The translations under genes were made by a program, and so were the position numbers. From Halieaceae bacterium (GTDB lineage Bacteria; Pseudomonadota; Gammaproteobacteria; Pseudomonadales; Halieaceae): 18,979 nt of DNA. Positions 1-7,280 of this stretch are shown here, piece after piece. Position 1 is the stretch's first letter. Every line of letters starts with the position of its first letter. The DNA lies in assembly GCA_902518075.1 (NCBI GenBank), contig CABYEX010000027.1, forward strand, positions 1 through 18,979, in the 5' to 3' direction. The notes under the pieces are model-generated. The model was not told where the DNA came from. It ran no database searches and was given only the letters and a program-made list of their open reading frames with translations.

Positions 1-671
1 GTGCCCACAAAATTTCGATTCCTCTGTCTCTGAGCGAGACCCACAGCATCAAAAATGTGCGGCGTGATCATGCGCAAATGCTCGAGGAGATCGCGGCCTG
101 CCAGGCACTGGTCGATCAGGTGCCGGAGGCAGACCGCCCCGACTTCGAGGTGGGCCTGTCTACGGCGTTTGGCTGCACGATCGAAGGCGCCGTAGAGGAG
201 GCCTTTGTCATTGATATGGCGGAGCGTGTGCTGGGGTTGGGTGTCGCCAAAGTAGGTTTGTCTGATACTACCGGTATGGGTAACCCGGCCCAGTTGGAAC
301 GCTTGGTCACAGGCATCTGGCAGCGCTGCGGCGAGTCTCATCTCACCGGCGTGCATCTGCACAACACCCGGGGTCAGGGTCTGGCCAATGCACTGCGCGC
401 CGTCGAGTTAGGCATTACCACACTCGACAGTTCCCTCGGTGGCTTGGGCGGTTGCCCGTTTGCGCCCGGGGCCAGCGGTAACATCGTGACCGAAGATCTG
501 GTGTTCATGCTCGAGTCGATGGGCTACCACACGGGGATTGACCTCGAGGCGTTGCTGAGTGTGCGGCAGGAGGTCGCCAAACTGTTGCCGGAGGAAGAGT
601 GGTTCGGCTTTACCGCGGCGGCAGGCCTACCCAAACATTTCGGTGACGTGCCGCTGCAGGAAGCCAGCTGA
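1..671 (+). CDS. HMG-CoA lyase family protein, 5'-truncated by window edge
   Basis: The reading frame is open from the first complete codon at base 3, so the gene continues to the left of the window; the GTG at 57 is internal. The visible part begins with the HMGL stretch SLSETHSIKNVRRD, followed by SDTTGMGNP, the metal-binding HLHNTRG (about bases 354-374) and the active-site loop GGCPFAPGASGN, whose Cys codon is 453-455. These are the conserved elements of hydroxymethylglutaryl-CoA lyase, a TIM-barrel enzyme of the DRE-TIM superfamily that cleaves HMG-CoA to acetyl-CoA and acetoacetate in leucine breakdown. The substrate could differ within the family, since the N-terminal DRE motif is not visible. 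The TGA stop is one base before the ATG of the aldehyde dehydrogenase, so the two are co-transcribed and probably translationally coupled. The family is certain; the exact substrate is likely but not proven. Confidence 0.9.
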   Translation, partial: AHKISIPLSLSETHSIKNVRRDHAQMLEEIAACQALVDQVPEADRPDFEVGLSTAFGCTIEGAVEEAFVIDMAERVLGLGVAKVGLSDTTGMGNPAQLERLVTGIWQRCGESHLTGVHLHNTRGQGLANALRAVELGITTLDSSLGGLGGCPFAPGASGNIVTEDLVFMLESMGYHTGIDLEALLSVRQEVAKLLPEEEWFGFTAAAGLPKHFGDVPLQEAS

Positions 672-672
672 C

Positions 673-2115
673 ATGACGGCGTCGATGCTGCCAGTCCGCA
701 ACCCGCGAACCGGGGACTGGGATCACGAGATTCATATCACCTCGCCCGAGGACGTCGCATCGATTACCACCGCCTTGCGTGCAGAGCAGGCCCAATGGGT
801 CGCAATGGGTGCATCAGGCCGCGCGGCGTGTCTGAACCGGTTTGCCGACGAGGTGATGGCCGAGGGTGGCCCGCTGAGGCAGGCGCTCTCGATCGACACC
901 GGCCGATCCCCCTTTGCGCAGTTTGAGGCGATTAAATCCGTTGAGCTGATTCGCATGTGGGCCGAGCGCGCGGGGCCTATTCTTGATGAACTGGCGGGCG
1001 CGGGTCAGTCTGGCCAGGTCCCCGCCGTCCATTATCAGCACCGGCTAATTCCATATCAGGTCGTCGCGGTGATAAGTCCCTGGAACGTGCCACTGCTGCT
1101 CGCCATGATCGACAGCCTCGCGGCCTTATCAGCGGGCTGCTCGGTCTTGCTGAAGCCTTCTGAGGTCACGCCACGATTTATCGAACCATTACAGCGCGCA
1201 CTCGACGCCGTGCCCGAATTAGCAGCGGTGCTGCGCATTGTCACCGGCGGCCCTGAAACCGGAAAGGCGATGATCGAGCAGGTGGATGCCGTCTGTTTTA
1301 CGGGTAGCGTAAAAACCGGCCGGCAGGTCAGTCAGCAAGCAGCGGCCTGCTTTATTCCGGCGTTCCTCGAGCTTGGCGGCAAGGACCCCGCTATCGTTCT
1401 ACCCGACGCTGACATTCCGCTTGCCGCCCGCGCTATTATTCGCAGCGCGATTGGCATGACGGGTCAGGCCTGTCAGTCGCTCGAGCGCATTTATTGTCAT
1501 GAGAGCATTGCCGAGCCTTTTACTGAAGAGCTCTTCGCGCAGCTCAAGGTGTTGTCTTTAACCTGTACCGACGATGGCGCTGGCGACATCGCGCCGCTGA
1601 TTTTTGAGCGACAGGTAGAGACGATTCAGACACAAGTGGATGACGCGCTGGCGAGGGGCGCGACCTGTTTGCTGGGCGGTGAGCCGGTGCAGGCGGGGGG
1701 CATTTGGTACCCCCCGACGCTCCTTACCAACGTCAACCATGACATGCTGATCATGCAGGAAGAGACGTTTGGCCCCGTGATTCCCGTTGTCATATACGGC
1801 GATGTAGAAGAGGCAGTCTCGCTGGCCAATGATTCTACTTTTGGACTTTCTGCGGCGGTGTTCTCTGCCGACGCTGACGCCGCGAAAGGCGTCGCTGAGC
1901 GTCTTCAGGTCGGCGCTATCAGTATTAATGACGCATCCTTGACCGGTATCGTCAACGATGTAGAAAAAAACAGCTTTCGTTTTTCCGGCATGGGTGGATC
2001 GCGTATGGGGCCCGCCGGACTCACCCGGTTTTTGCGCAAGCGCGCCTTGCTCGTCCAGACCGGTGAGCCGGCGCCAGTGCAATTGTTCTCAGACACGCCA
2101 CAGACAGAGTCTTAA
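673..2115 (+). CDS. NAD(P)-dependent aldehyde dehydrogenase
   Basis: 480 residues, the usual length for the ALDH superfamily. The ATG at 673 lies one base after the preceding stop; an upstream in-frame extension to 559 only reads through the lyase gene in another frame and has no family similarity. Visible motifs are ISPWNVPLLL (cofactor/substrate channel), KPSEVTP, FTGSVKTGR (Rossmann glycine loop), the general base in LELGGKDP (Glu233), the catalytic nucleophile in GQACQS (Cys267) and EETFGPVIPV. The Glu-to-Cys spacing of 34 residues equals the classical E268/C302 spacing. The enzyme would oxidise an aldehyde to a carboxylic acid in the cytoplasm. Neighbouring acyl-CoA genes suggest a role in breakdown of an organic acid or aldehyde, but the substrate cannot be read from sequence. 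It lies in a plus-strand operon with the lyase upstream and a small barrel protein 14 bases downstream. Confidence 0.95.
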   Translation: MTASMLPVRNPRTGDWDHEIHITSPEDVASITTALRAEQAQWVAMGASGRAACLNRFADEVMAEGGPLRQALSIDTGRSPFAQFEAIKSVELIRMWAERAGPILDELAGAGQSGQVPAVHYQHRLIPYQVVAVISPWNVPLLLAMIDSLAALSAGCSVLLKPSEVTPRFIEPLQRALDAVPELAAVLRIVTGGPETGKAMIEQVDAVCFTGSVKTGRQVSQQAAACFIPAFLELGGKDPAIVLPDADIPLAARAIIRSAIGMTGQACQSLERIYCHESIAEPFTEELFAQLKVLSLTCTDDGAGDIAPLIFERQVETIQTQVDDALARGATCLLGGEPVQAGGIWYPPTLLTNVNHDMLIMQEETFGPVIPVVIYGDVEEAVSLANDSTFGLSAAVFSADADAAKGVAERLQVGAISINDASLTGIVNDVEKNSFRFSGMGGSRMGPAGLTRFLRKRALLVQTGEPAPVQLFSDTPQTES

Positions 2116-2129
2116 TAGGGGGAAACGCC

Positions 2130-2417
2130 ATGACCATGGTATGGGTCGATCTCAAACCCGGGGAGGGCGGTGTTCAGCCCATTCTCGATTTTCTGACGGA
2201 GATTTTGCCCGATACGCGCAGCTTCGATGGCTGTCAGGAAATCAAGGTGTACATTGAGGGCAACGGCGAGGGCATGGTGTTTATCGAGTACTGGGACAGC
2301 GCCGAGCATTATCAGCGCTACCTCAATTGGCGCACCGAGACCGGGGTGCTGGCTCGACTGATCGAAATGCTAGCCGCACCGCCGGTTATTCGAATTGCCG
2401 AAGACTCGGGCATTTAG
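2130..2417 (+). CDS. Small dimeric alpha/beta-barrel protein, antibiotic-biosynthesis-monooxygenase-like
   Basis: 95 residues, preceded by a purine-rich ribosome site (AGGGGGAAA, about 6 bases before ATG). The pattern is a beta strand (MVWVDLKP), a long helix (VQPILDFLTEILPDT), then strands EIKVYIEG and GMVFIEYWDS, a helix with HYQRYLNWR and a C-terminal strand PPVIRIAE. This is the ferredoxin-like alternation of the ABM/dimeric alpha-beta barrel superfamily (quinol monooxygenase YgiN and relatives). Proteins of this kind act as small cofactor-free oxygenases or as ligand-binding partners. It sits 14 bases after the aldehyde dehydrogenase, so it probably belongs to the same pathway. Fold assignment is fairly secure; function is inferred only by family. 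Confidence 0.75.
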   Translation: MTMVWVDLKPGEGGVQPILDFLTEILPDTRSFDGCQEIKVYIEGNGEGMVFIEYWDSAEHYQRYLNWRTETGVLARLIEMLAAPPVIRIAEDSGI

Positions 2418-2421
2418 CGCC

Positions 2422-3045
2422 GTGGATACCTGGCGCCGACTCCCACGCCCATTCCTGATTGCAACTTCATTGGCCTTTATTGGCGCGGGCCTGTCTGCAG
2501 TCGCAGCGGCGCAGGCGATCACTGCCTGTGACTGGGAAGTGGGCCACCCCTCTGACCCGGACCGCGTTGGGCCCGGCGTGTCATCTTCTAAGGTGGATAC
2601 CGAGCGCGCGATGGCGGCTTGTCGAAGCAACCTTGAGACGGATCCTGACAATTCCAGGCTGCAGTACCAGTTGGCCAGAGCCATCGTCTATCACGCAGAC
2701 AGACACGGGACCTCTTACGAGGAAGGCATGGTCTACCTGGCGCAGTTGGCGGCGACTGGTCACACCCAGGCGATGTTTGTTTACGGACTGATGCTGTCCC
2801 TTGAATCACGAGCCTGTGAGGCGGCGCCCTGGATGCGGCGCGCAGCTGAGGCGGGACTTAAGTCAGCGCGACTGGCCTACGTTGATAACGCGGTGGGTGG
2901 CCGCTGGTCGGACTGCGGCGTGGTGCTGGATGCGGATCTGATGGCGGGATTTCACGACGCCGCCGCGGATCAGGTGTCGGGATATTATGAGAACATGTTG
3001 TTGGGCGCTCTGGGGCGGGAGCTGGCAGGCCTGATATCACCGTGA
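2422..3045 (+). CDS. Secreted Sel1-like/TPR-type repeat protein
   Basis: The chosen start is GTG at 2422, four bases after the preceding stop. It gives a textbook signal peptide: basic n-region WRRLPRP, hydrophobic core FLIATSLAFIGAGLSAVAA, and an AQA cleavage site near residue 32. A TTG at 2395 would add residues in front of the signal and overlap the upstream gene, so it is less likely. The mature part (about 175 residues) has helical repeats rich in small residues, such as YQLARAIVY, AQLAATGHTQAMFVYGLML and WMRRAAEAGLKSARLAYV, which resemble Sel1/TPR solenoid units. Such periplasmic repeat proteins mediate protein contacts. Several cysteines (about residues 35, 65, 128, 157) could form disulfides. 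No specific function can be named. It ends convergently against the acyl-CoA dehydrogenase gene. Confidence 0.7.
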   Translation: MDTWRRLPRPFLIATSLAFIGAGLSAVAAAQAITACDWEVGHPSDPDRVGPGVSSSKVDTERAMAACRSNLETDPDNSRLQYQLARAIVYHADRHGTSYEEGMVYLAQLAATGHTQAMFVYGLMLSLESRACEAAPWMRRAAEAGLKSARLAYVDNAVGGRWSDCGVVLDADLMAGFHDAAADQVSGYYENMLLGALGRELAGLISP

Positions 3046-3052
3046 CCGGAGT

Positions 3053-3080
3053 TGCCTCGTGGTGAGGCAGTGCCTGCCTC
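3053..3080. terminator. Overlapping hairpins between convergent genes, possible terminator
   Basis: TGCCTC (3053-3058) pairs with GAGGCA (3064-3069) over a 5-base loop. The same central arm, GAGGCAG (3064-3070), can instead pair with CTGCCTC (3074-3080) over a 3-base loop. They sit in the 64-base gap between two converging genes, where a bidirectional terminator is expected. No run of T follows on either strand, so intrinsic termination is unproven. Confidence 0.35.
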
Positions 3081-3109
3081 GGTATTGTTGGTGAATAGCG
3101 TGTCGCGCG

Positions 3110-4387
3110 TCAGGACACGAAGCCGTAAAGCACTCCGGCAATCTTGCGCAGCTGAATTTCTTCAGCCCCCTCGGTGATGCGATAACGGCGATGGTGCCGG
3201 TAGATGTGCTCAAAGGGCTTGTGTCGCGAATAGCCGATGCCGCCATGGAATTGCATCGCGGTGTCAGCGGCATCACAGACCAGACGGTTGGCGCGGTAGT
3301 TACACATCGAGACCTTGTCGGTCAGCTTTTTGGCCACGTCGACTTTATCCATCTGGTCCATCTGCGCTGCGGTTTTATAAATCAACAACCGCAGCATTTC
3401 TGCCTCGGTCTGGAGCTCCACCAGCGGGAATTGTATGCCCTGATTGGTTGAGAGCGGCTTGCCAAAGGGCGCTCTTTCCTTGGTGTAGGCAAAGGTCTCA
3501 TTAAGACAATACTGCGCGGCACCCAGAGACGAGGCAGCCTGACGAATCCGACTCTCGTGTACAAAATGCATGGCGACCCGCAGACCCTGATCGACGTCGC
3601 CCAGCACGTCGCTATCGGGCACGAACACTTCTTTCAGGGTGCAGCGAGGGTGATCGGTGGGCATGTTGAAGGTCCACAGGTACTCTCCAATCTCAAAGCC
3701 TGCCGCTTCCGTGGATGTTACGAAACAGCCGATGCCCTTGGGGCTGCCATCCTCGCCAGAATGTCGCGCGAACACCAACACATGGCTGGCCTTATGCAGG
3801 CCGGTGGTCCACATTTTTTCGCCGGTTATCAACCAGCCTTCTACGCCGTCACGCGTGGTGCGCTCGGCCCGCGTTTCCATCCAGGTGGCGTCGGACCCGT
3901 GCGCTGCTTCGGTCAGGCCGAAGCACCAACCCAGCTCACCTTGCAGTAGCGGCTCCATCCAGCGGGACTGCTGATCAGCCTTACCAAAGTCGCGCAGCAC
4001 CATCGGCGTCATCAAATTCCCGACGATTGACGTTTCATTCTGGAGATCGTTGTGCAGCCCCAGACCCTTGCTGGCGAGATACTCCCGGATGCGCGCCATA
4101 GCCAGATTGCTACCATTCTGCCCGCCGAATTCTTCGGGCAGCGCGTAGCGAAAGTGCCCGGCTGCATCCGCGCGCCGACGCATTTCTTTGAGCAGCGCTT
4201 CCCAGTCCTTGCGGGGCAGACCGCCTCGATCCCAGTCCGTGCGCGCGTGCTCGCGGCGGTGGTCAAAGAAGCGGATGTTGTCATCCTGTGCTTCGAGAGG
4301 CTTGATCTCGCGCTCGATGAAGTCATCGAGTACGATGAGGTAATCCTCGATGGACTGGGGGATATCGAATAAAAAAGGCTGGCTCAT
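3110..4387 (-). CDS. Acyl-CoA dehydrogenase, ACAD10/11/LvaC-like context
   Basis: 425 residues. The N-terminal helical domain is followed by the FAD-domain motifs GWCFGLTEAAHGSD (about 150-165) and GEKMWTTGLHKASHVLVFAR, then a C-terminal helical domain with RIRQAASSLGAAQ, TKERAPFGKPLSTNQGIQ and MQFHGGIGYSR. The catalytic base is expected to be Glu406 in RITEGAEEIQLRKI, equivalent to the YEGT glutamate of medium-chain acyl-CoA dehydrogenase. The family introduces an alpha,beta double bond into acyl-CoA using FAD. Next to an APH-type kinase and a DUF6285 protein, the likelier reaction is removal of phosphate from a 4-phosphoacyl-CoA, as for LvaC and mammalian ACAD10/ACAD11. The start ATG has a GAGG ribosome site just upstream. 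It is last of four minus-strand genes, after a 119-base gap that shows no other clear feature. Family is certain; the particular reaction is inferred from neighbours. Confidence 0.93.
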   Translation of the reverse strand: MSQPFLFDIPQSIEDYLIVLDDFIEREIKPLEAQDDNIRFFDHRREHARTDWDRGGLPRKDWEALLKEMRRRADAAGHFRYALPEEFGGQNGSNLAMARIREYLASKGLGLHNDLQNETSIVGNLMTPMVLRDFGKADQQSRWMEPLLQGELGWCFGLTEAAHGSDATWMETRAERTTRDGVEGWLITGEKMWTTGLHKASHVLVFARHSGEDGSPKGIGCFVTSTEAAGFEIGEYLWTFNMPTDHPRCTLKEVFVPDSDVLGDVDQGLRVAMHFVHESRIRQAASSLGAAQYCLNETFAYTKERAPFGKPLSTNQGIQFPLVELQTEAEMLRLLIYKTAAQMDQMDKVDVAKKLTDKVSMCNYRANRLVCDAADTAMQFHGGIGYSRHKPFEHIYRHHRRYRITEGAEEIQLRKIAGVLYGFVS

Positions 4388-4506
4388 GGGTGCCTCAATG
4401 ATCGGATTTCTGCGCCAAGCTCACGTCTGGCATCGCGGTTGGTGCAATCGGTAAGAAGCCTTCTGCTGCGGGGGCTGCGGGCCATCAGCAATAAGGCGTT
4501 GGGTGT

Positions 4507-4914
4507 TCACGACTCACTCCGCCACTTTTCCTCGGCGACTTTGCGGCTGGCATAGCGGGGGTTGTTGATCGCGGCGACCAAAAGTTGCCGCTGCTTTAGG
4601 TACTCAAAAAAGAGGGCGTCAGCATAGATCTTTCTCGCTGCGAGCGCCCGGGACAGTAGCTGCGGCGTGGTGCCTGGACCTGGTTCACCCGGGAGCCATT
4701 GCTGCGCGGCGGCGGCATCTAGCGCTGCGAGCTCCGGACCCAGCTGCTGTTCCCGGTCGATAATACCCAGCACGTTGGCGGCCACGCGGGCGTTGAATTG
4801 ATCGCGTCCGGATAGTGCGGGCAACGCGCTGTCCATCAGGAAGCCCTTGACGGCTGCCAGTAACTCCGAGATGGCGACGTCTGAGACGGTTGTTTGCTGG
4901 CTGTCCTGACTCAT
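4507..4914 (-). CDS. DUF6285-type small protein, LvaB-like kinase partner
   Basis: 135 residues from the ATG at 4914, which overlaps the TGA of the upstream phosphotransferase gene as ATGA. A longer reading frame up to 5073 runs into that gene and has an arginine-rich, family-unlike leader, so it was dropped. The sequence is mostly helical: AISELLAAVKGFLMDSALPAL, RDQFNARVAANVLGIIDRE, then an Ala/Gln-rich section and LSRALAARKIYADALFFEYLKQRQLLVAAINNPRY in separate helices. This matches my memory of DUF6285 proteins, which regularly follow phosphotransferase genes beside acyl-CoA dehydrogenases. In Pseudomonas putida levulinate catabolism, the small protein LvaB is required for activity of the LvaA kinase; this gene occupies the same position. 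Assignment to DUF6285 is from pattern recognition, and the kinase-partner role is inference from operon order and coupled translation. Confidence 0.8.
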   Translation of the reverse strand: MSQDSQQTTVSDVAISELLAAVKGFLMDSALPALSGRDQFNARVAANVLGIIDREQQLGPELAALDAAAAQQWLPGEPGPGTTPQLLSRALAARKIYADALFFEYLKQRQLLVAAINNPRYASRKVAEEKWRSES

Positions 4915-5945
4915 GCTTTTCCCCATTCTTCTATTAATAGCAGGATATCGAGTTCTGCTTCCGAACGCCGGCGCGCCACCGCGGCGCGCTCCACGTCGCC
5001 GTTGCCGCTGTGCCACAGTGCACCCATGGTCTGGCAGACCAAACCCCAACTGAGTGCCGCAAAGATTTCCCAATAGCGGATGGTAGATAGCTCAGGCGTC
5101 CACCCCGCCACAGACTCATAGCCGGCGATCAAATCGTCGTAGTCACCAAAGCCACCCACGGGGTTCTGTAGGTGCCCGAATCGCCAGACGTTGGCGCAGA
5201 GATATCCCAGATCTTCCTCTGCCGGGCCTTGATGAGTGAGCTCCCAATCGAGCACGCCTGCCAGACCTTGTTCGTCGACCAGCAGGTTACCCGTGCGGAA
5301 GTCACCGTGCAGGAGCACACAGGGCGCCTCGTTTGGCGCGTGATCAATGAGCCAGTTCAACCCGAACTGCATCACAGGAGAGATATCGCCAAATGCGTGC
5401 AGTCGCTTTTGCGCCGCGGCAAAGCGCTTGGGCAGTTTGGTCGGGCCAATATTGGCCGGGAGGAGTGAGCAGTCGATGCTATGAATGCGCCCGAGTGCCT
5501 CGCCACATTGAAACGCCAGCCGGCTCCGCGCGACTTCATAAGCATCGGCAACTAGCCATTTCTGCGGGATGCTCTCACCGGGGATAAAGCCCATCAGAAA
5601 GGCCTCGCCAATGGGGTGCGAGGCGTCAAAGACTGCGTGAATGTCGGGGACTGGCACCGACGTCGATGTCGCCAGTTTTATGACTGCTGCCTCATCTACC
5701 AACGACAGTCCGAGAATATTGCCCTCGAGCTGATCAATAGAGTCAGCCGAGAACGGTCGTCGCCGCAAGATCAGTGGCGTGCTGCCCCAGGTCAGCCGCC
5801 ACGTCTCGTTGTTGGCGCCGCCCGACAGCCTCTCAAGCCGCATCACTTCATCGCCGGGTACTTTCCCTGAGAGGTGTTCGGCTAACGCGGTGTTGAGTAG
5901 CGCCGTCAGTTGATCAGGTGACATGGGTGATAGCGTTCCGGGCAC
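4911..5945 (-). CDS. APH-type phosphotransferase, probable hydroxyacyl-CoA kinase (LvaA-like)
   Basis: 344 residues with the protein-kinase-like fold of aminoglycoside phosphotransferases. The N-lobe has LERLSGGANNETWRL (glycine-rich strand) and PLILRRRPF, whose Arg cluster replaces the usual single lysine. The catalytic loop is LLHGDFRTGNLL (His213, Asp215, Asn220), followed by the metal-binding VLDWELTHQG (Asp233) and EEDLGYL. The subgroup with DWELTHQGP and GE-type substrate lobe is the one fused to acyl-CoA dehydrogenase in ACAD10/ACAD11 and separate in LvaA, which phosphorylates 4-hydroxyacyl-CoA. Neighbours here are a DUF6285 gene (ATGA overlap) and an acyl-CoA dehydrogenase, which supports that role over drug resistance. 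The start is GTG at 5945; an ATG eight codons in (5924) is an alternative and neither has a strong ribosome site. It follows the oxidoreductase gene by 22 bases. Confidence 0.9.
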   Translation of the reverse strand: MPGTLSPMSPDQLTALLNTALAEHLSGKVPGDEVMRLERLSGGANNETWRLTWGSTPLILRRRPFSADSIDQLEGNILGLSLVDEAAVIKLATSTSVPVPDIHAVFDASHPIGEAFLMGFIPGESIPQKWLVADAYEVARSRLAFQCGEALGRIHSIDCSLLPANIGPTKLPKRFAAAQKRLHAFGDISPVMQFGLNWLIDHAPNEAPCVLLHGDFRTGNLLVDEQGLAGVLDWELTHQGPAEEDLGYLCANVWRFGHLQNPVGGFGDYDDLIAGYESVAGWTPELSTIRYWEIFAALSWGLVCQTMGALWHSGNGDVERAAVARRRSEAELDILLLIEEWGKA

Positions 5946-5967
5946 ACTGCGCGAGGCGGGGCAGCGT

Positions 5968-7146
5968 TCAGCCCTTTTCTATCTGGAAGGTCAGCCCCGC
6001 GTGCTCCTGCAGCCGCGCCATCAGCGCGTCACCCATCGCTGCTGCGGGCGTCCAGAGTCCTCCAGAAGCCAGATCCGGGTTGACCAATAAACACATCGCC
6101 GCCTCCGCTAGCATTTTGGATGTCGAGCCGTAGCCGGGGTCCCGGTCTCCCTGCACGCTACTGATCATCAATTCCCCGTCACGGGTCTCGCCTGCAAAGA
6201 TCGCGTCGTAATCACCGCTCTCGCGCTCTTCCTTGGTTGGACCCTCGCCGGGTTGGAGGTCGCTTTTGGCGACTGAGTCGTCTTTGGCCACATAGTCAGC
6301 CGCGGCTTTGCCCTGATCCCCGTCGCCGGTCAGGAGCATTTCGTCGTAGCGGAAATCTTCACCGTATTGGTGGCCCAGCAAAAAATTGGAGCGGTGGATA
6401 TTCTTGGTATTGATCGGCGCCATAATAAAAGGCGCACTCCAGCTCTTGAGTTCTTCATCGTATTGCGGCGTCATGCCGGTGGGTTGCTCTGGCCCTGTGA
6501 ACCCCTCTGTAAGGGCAAAGGGATTGGTCAGGACCTGAATAATGGCGGGGTTGGCCTTGGCCGAGGCCATCGTCGCGCGCATAGACGCGATAGTGCCGCC
6601 GGAGAAAGTGCCGTTCATGGCGCGAACCCGGCCTTTGACTGTGGCGATCGGCTGGCCCGTTTTTGCGATGGCGTGTTGCTGTAGCCGATAGACACCGAGG
6701 TCAAACGGAATGGAGTCGAAGCCGCAGCTGTGCACGATGCGTGCGCCCGACGCCTTGGCCGCGCTGCTGAACTGCGCGATCGTCTCGTGCATCCAGCTCG
6801 GCTCTCCCGTGAGATCCACATAGTCGGTCCCGCGCTCGGCACATTGCTTGACCAGTTCGTCGCCATAGAGCTGGTAGGGCCCGACGGTGGTAACGACGAC
6901 CTGGCACGCGTCGACCATTTGCGTCACCGAGTTGGGGTTGTCCACAGCCACAGCAAGGAGCTCGACGGCGTCACTGATGCCCATTTCTGCGCGGACAGCG
7001 GCGAGCTTATCCAACGACCTGCCCGCCATCGCCCACTTCAAGTCTGATCCGGCATATTCGGCCGCGAGATATTCAGCAACCAGACGGCCGGTATAACCCG
7101 AGGCTCCAAAAACAATGATATCGAAAGGCTTGTCTGAGAGGGGCAT
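5968..7146 (-). CDS. Saccharopine-dehydrogenase-like NAD(P)-binding oxidoreductase (trans-acting enoyl reductase type)
   Basis: 392 residues. The N-terminal Rossmann domain starts with IIVFGASGYTGRLVAEYL (Gly14, Gly17, Gly20), followed by AMAGRSLDKL, the dinucleotide-binding VVVTTVGPYQLYGDELV (about 84-99) and GTDYVDLTGE. The C-terminal part has HSCGFDSIPFDLGVY and GTFSGGTIASM, typical of the saccharopine dehydrogenase-like/trans-acting enoyl reductase group rather than lysine-pathway saccharopine dehydrogenases. Members can act on lipid or polyketide substrates, but most are uncharacterised. An AGGAG ribosome site lies about 11 bases before the ATG. It is first of the minus-strand operon with the kinase, DUF6285 protein and acyl-CoA dehydrogenase, so a step in acyl-CoA or hydroxyacid oxidation-reduction is plausible. 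The family call is strong; the substrate is unknown. Confidence 0.88.
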   Translation of the reverse strand: MPLSDKPFDIIVFGASGYTGRLVAEYLAAEYAGSDLKWAMAGRSLDKLAAVRAEMGISDAVELLAVAVDNPNSVTQMVDACQVVVTTVGPYQLYGDELVKQCAERGTDYVDLTGEPSWMHETIAQFSSAAKASGARIVHSCGFDSIPFDLGVYRLQQHAIAKTGQPIATVKGRVRAMNGTFSGGTIASMRATMASAKANPAIIQVLTNPFALTEGFTGPEQPTGMTPQYDEELKSWSAPFIMAPINTKNIHRSNFLLGHQYGEDFRYDEMLLTGDGDQGKAAADYVAKDDSVAKSDLQPGEGPTKEERESGDYDAIFAGETRDGELMISSVQGDRDPGYGSTSKMLAEAAMCLLVNPDLASGGLWTPAAAMGDALMARLQEHAGLTFQIEKG

Positions 7147-7280
7147 GACTGGGAAAGCTCCTGCGCCTAAAAGGAAAGGGACGGCAAGAGTAACGCCTTG
7201 GCTGACGGTAGGGGGAAATTTTTATGTTTTAGAGGGCGCACCTGATTCCGTCGGTCGGCCAGCGTGACTATGATCCCTAT
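7147..7280. promoter_or_regulatory. Divergent intergenic region with candidate promoters
   Basis: This 134-base gap separates the minus-strand operon from the plus-strand NTF2-fold gene, so promoters for both must lie here or inside the neighbours. An AT-rich island (7216-7231) stands out in GC-rich DNA. For the plus strand, TATGAT at 7269-7274 is a 5/6 match to the -10 consensus; TTCCGT sits 17 bases upstream as a poor -35. Another possible pair is TTGGCT (7198-7203) with TATGTT (7223-7228), but its 19-base spacing is long. No convincing minus-strand pair was found. Confidence 0.35.

Noticed and set aside
57..671. GTG at 57 as the start of the HMG-CoA-lyase gene
   Set aside because: Conserved family sequence is already readable in the same frame from base 3; the gene simply enters from the left.
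1558..2082. 174-codon minus-strand frame
   Set aside because: It lies antisense to the well-conserved aldehyde dehydrogenase, with no family motif of its own.
4915..5073. N-terminal extension of the DUF6285-type protein
   Set aside because: The extension is an off-frame reading of the kinase gene, arginine-rich and without similarity; the ATGA overlap start fits better.
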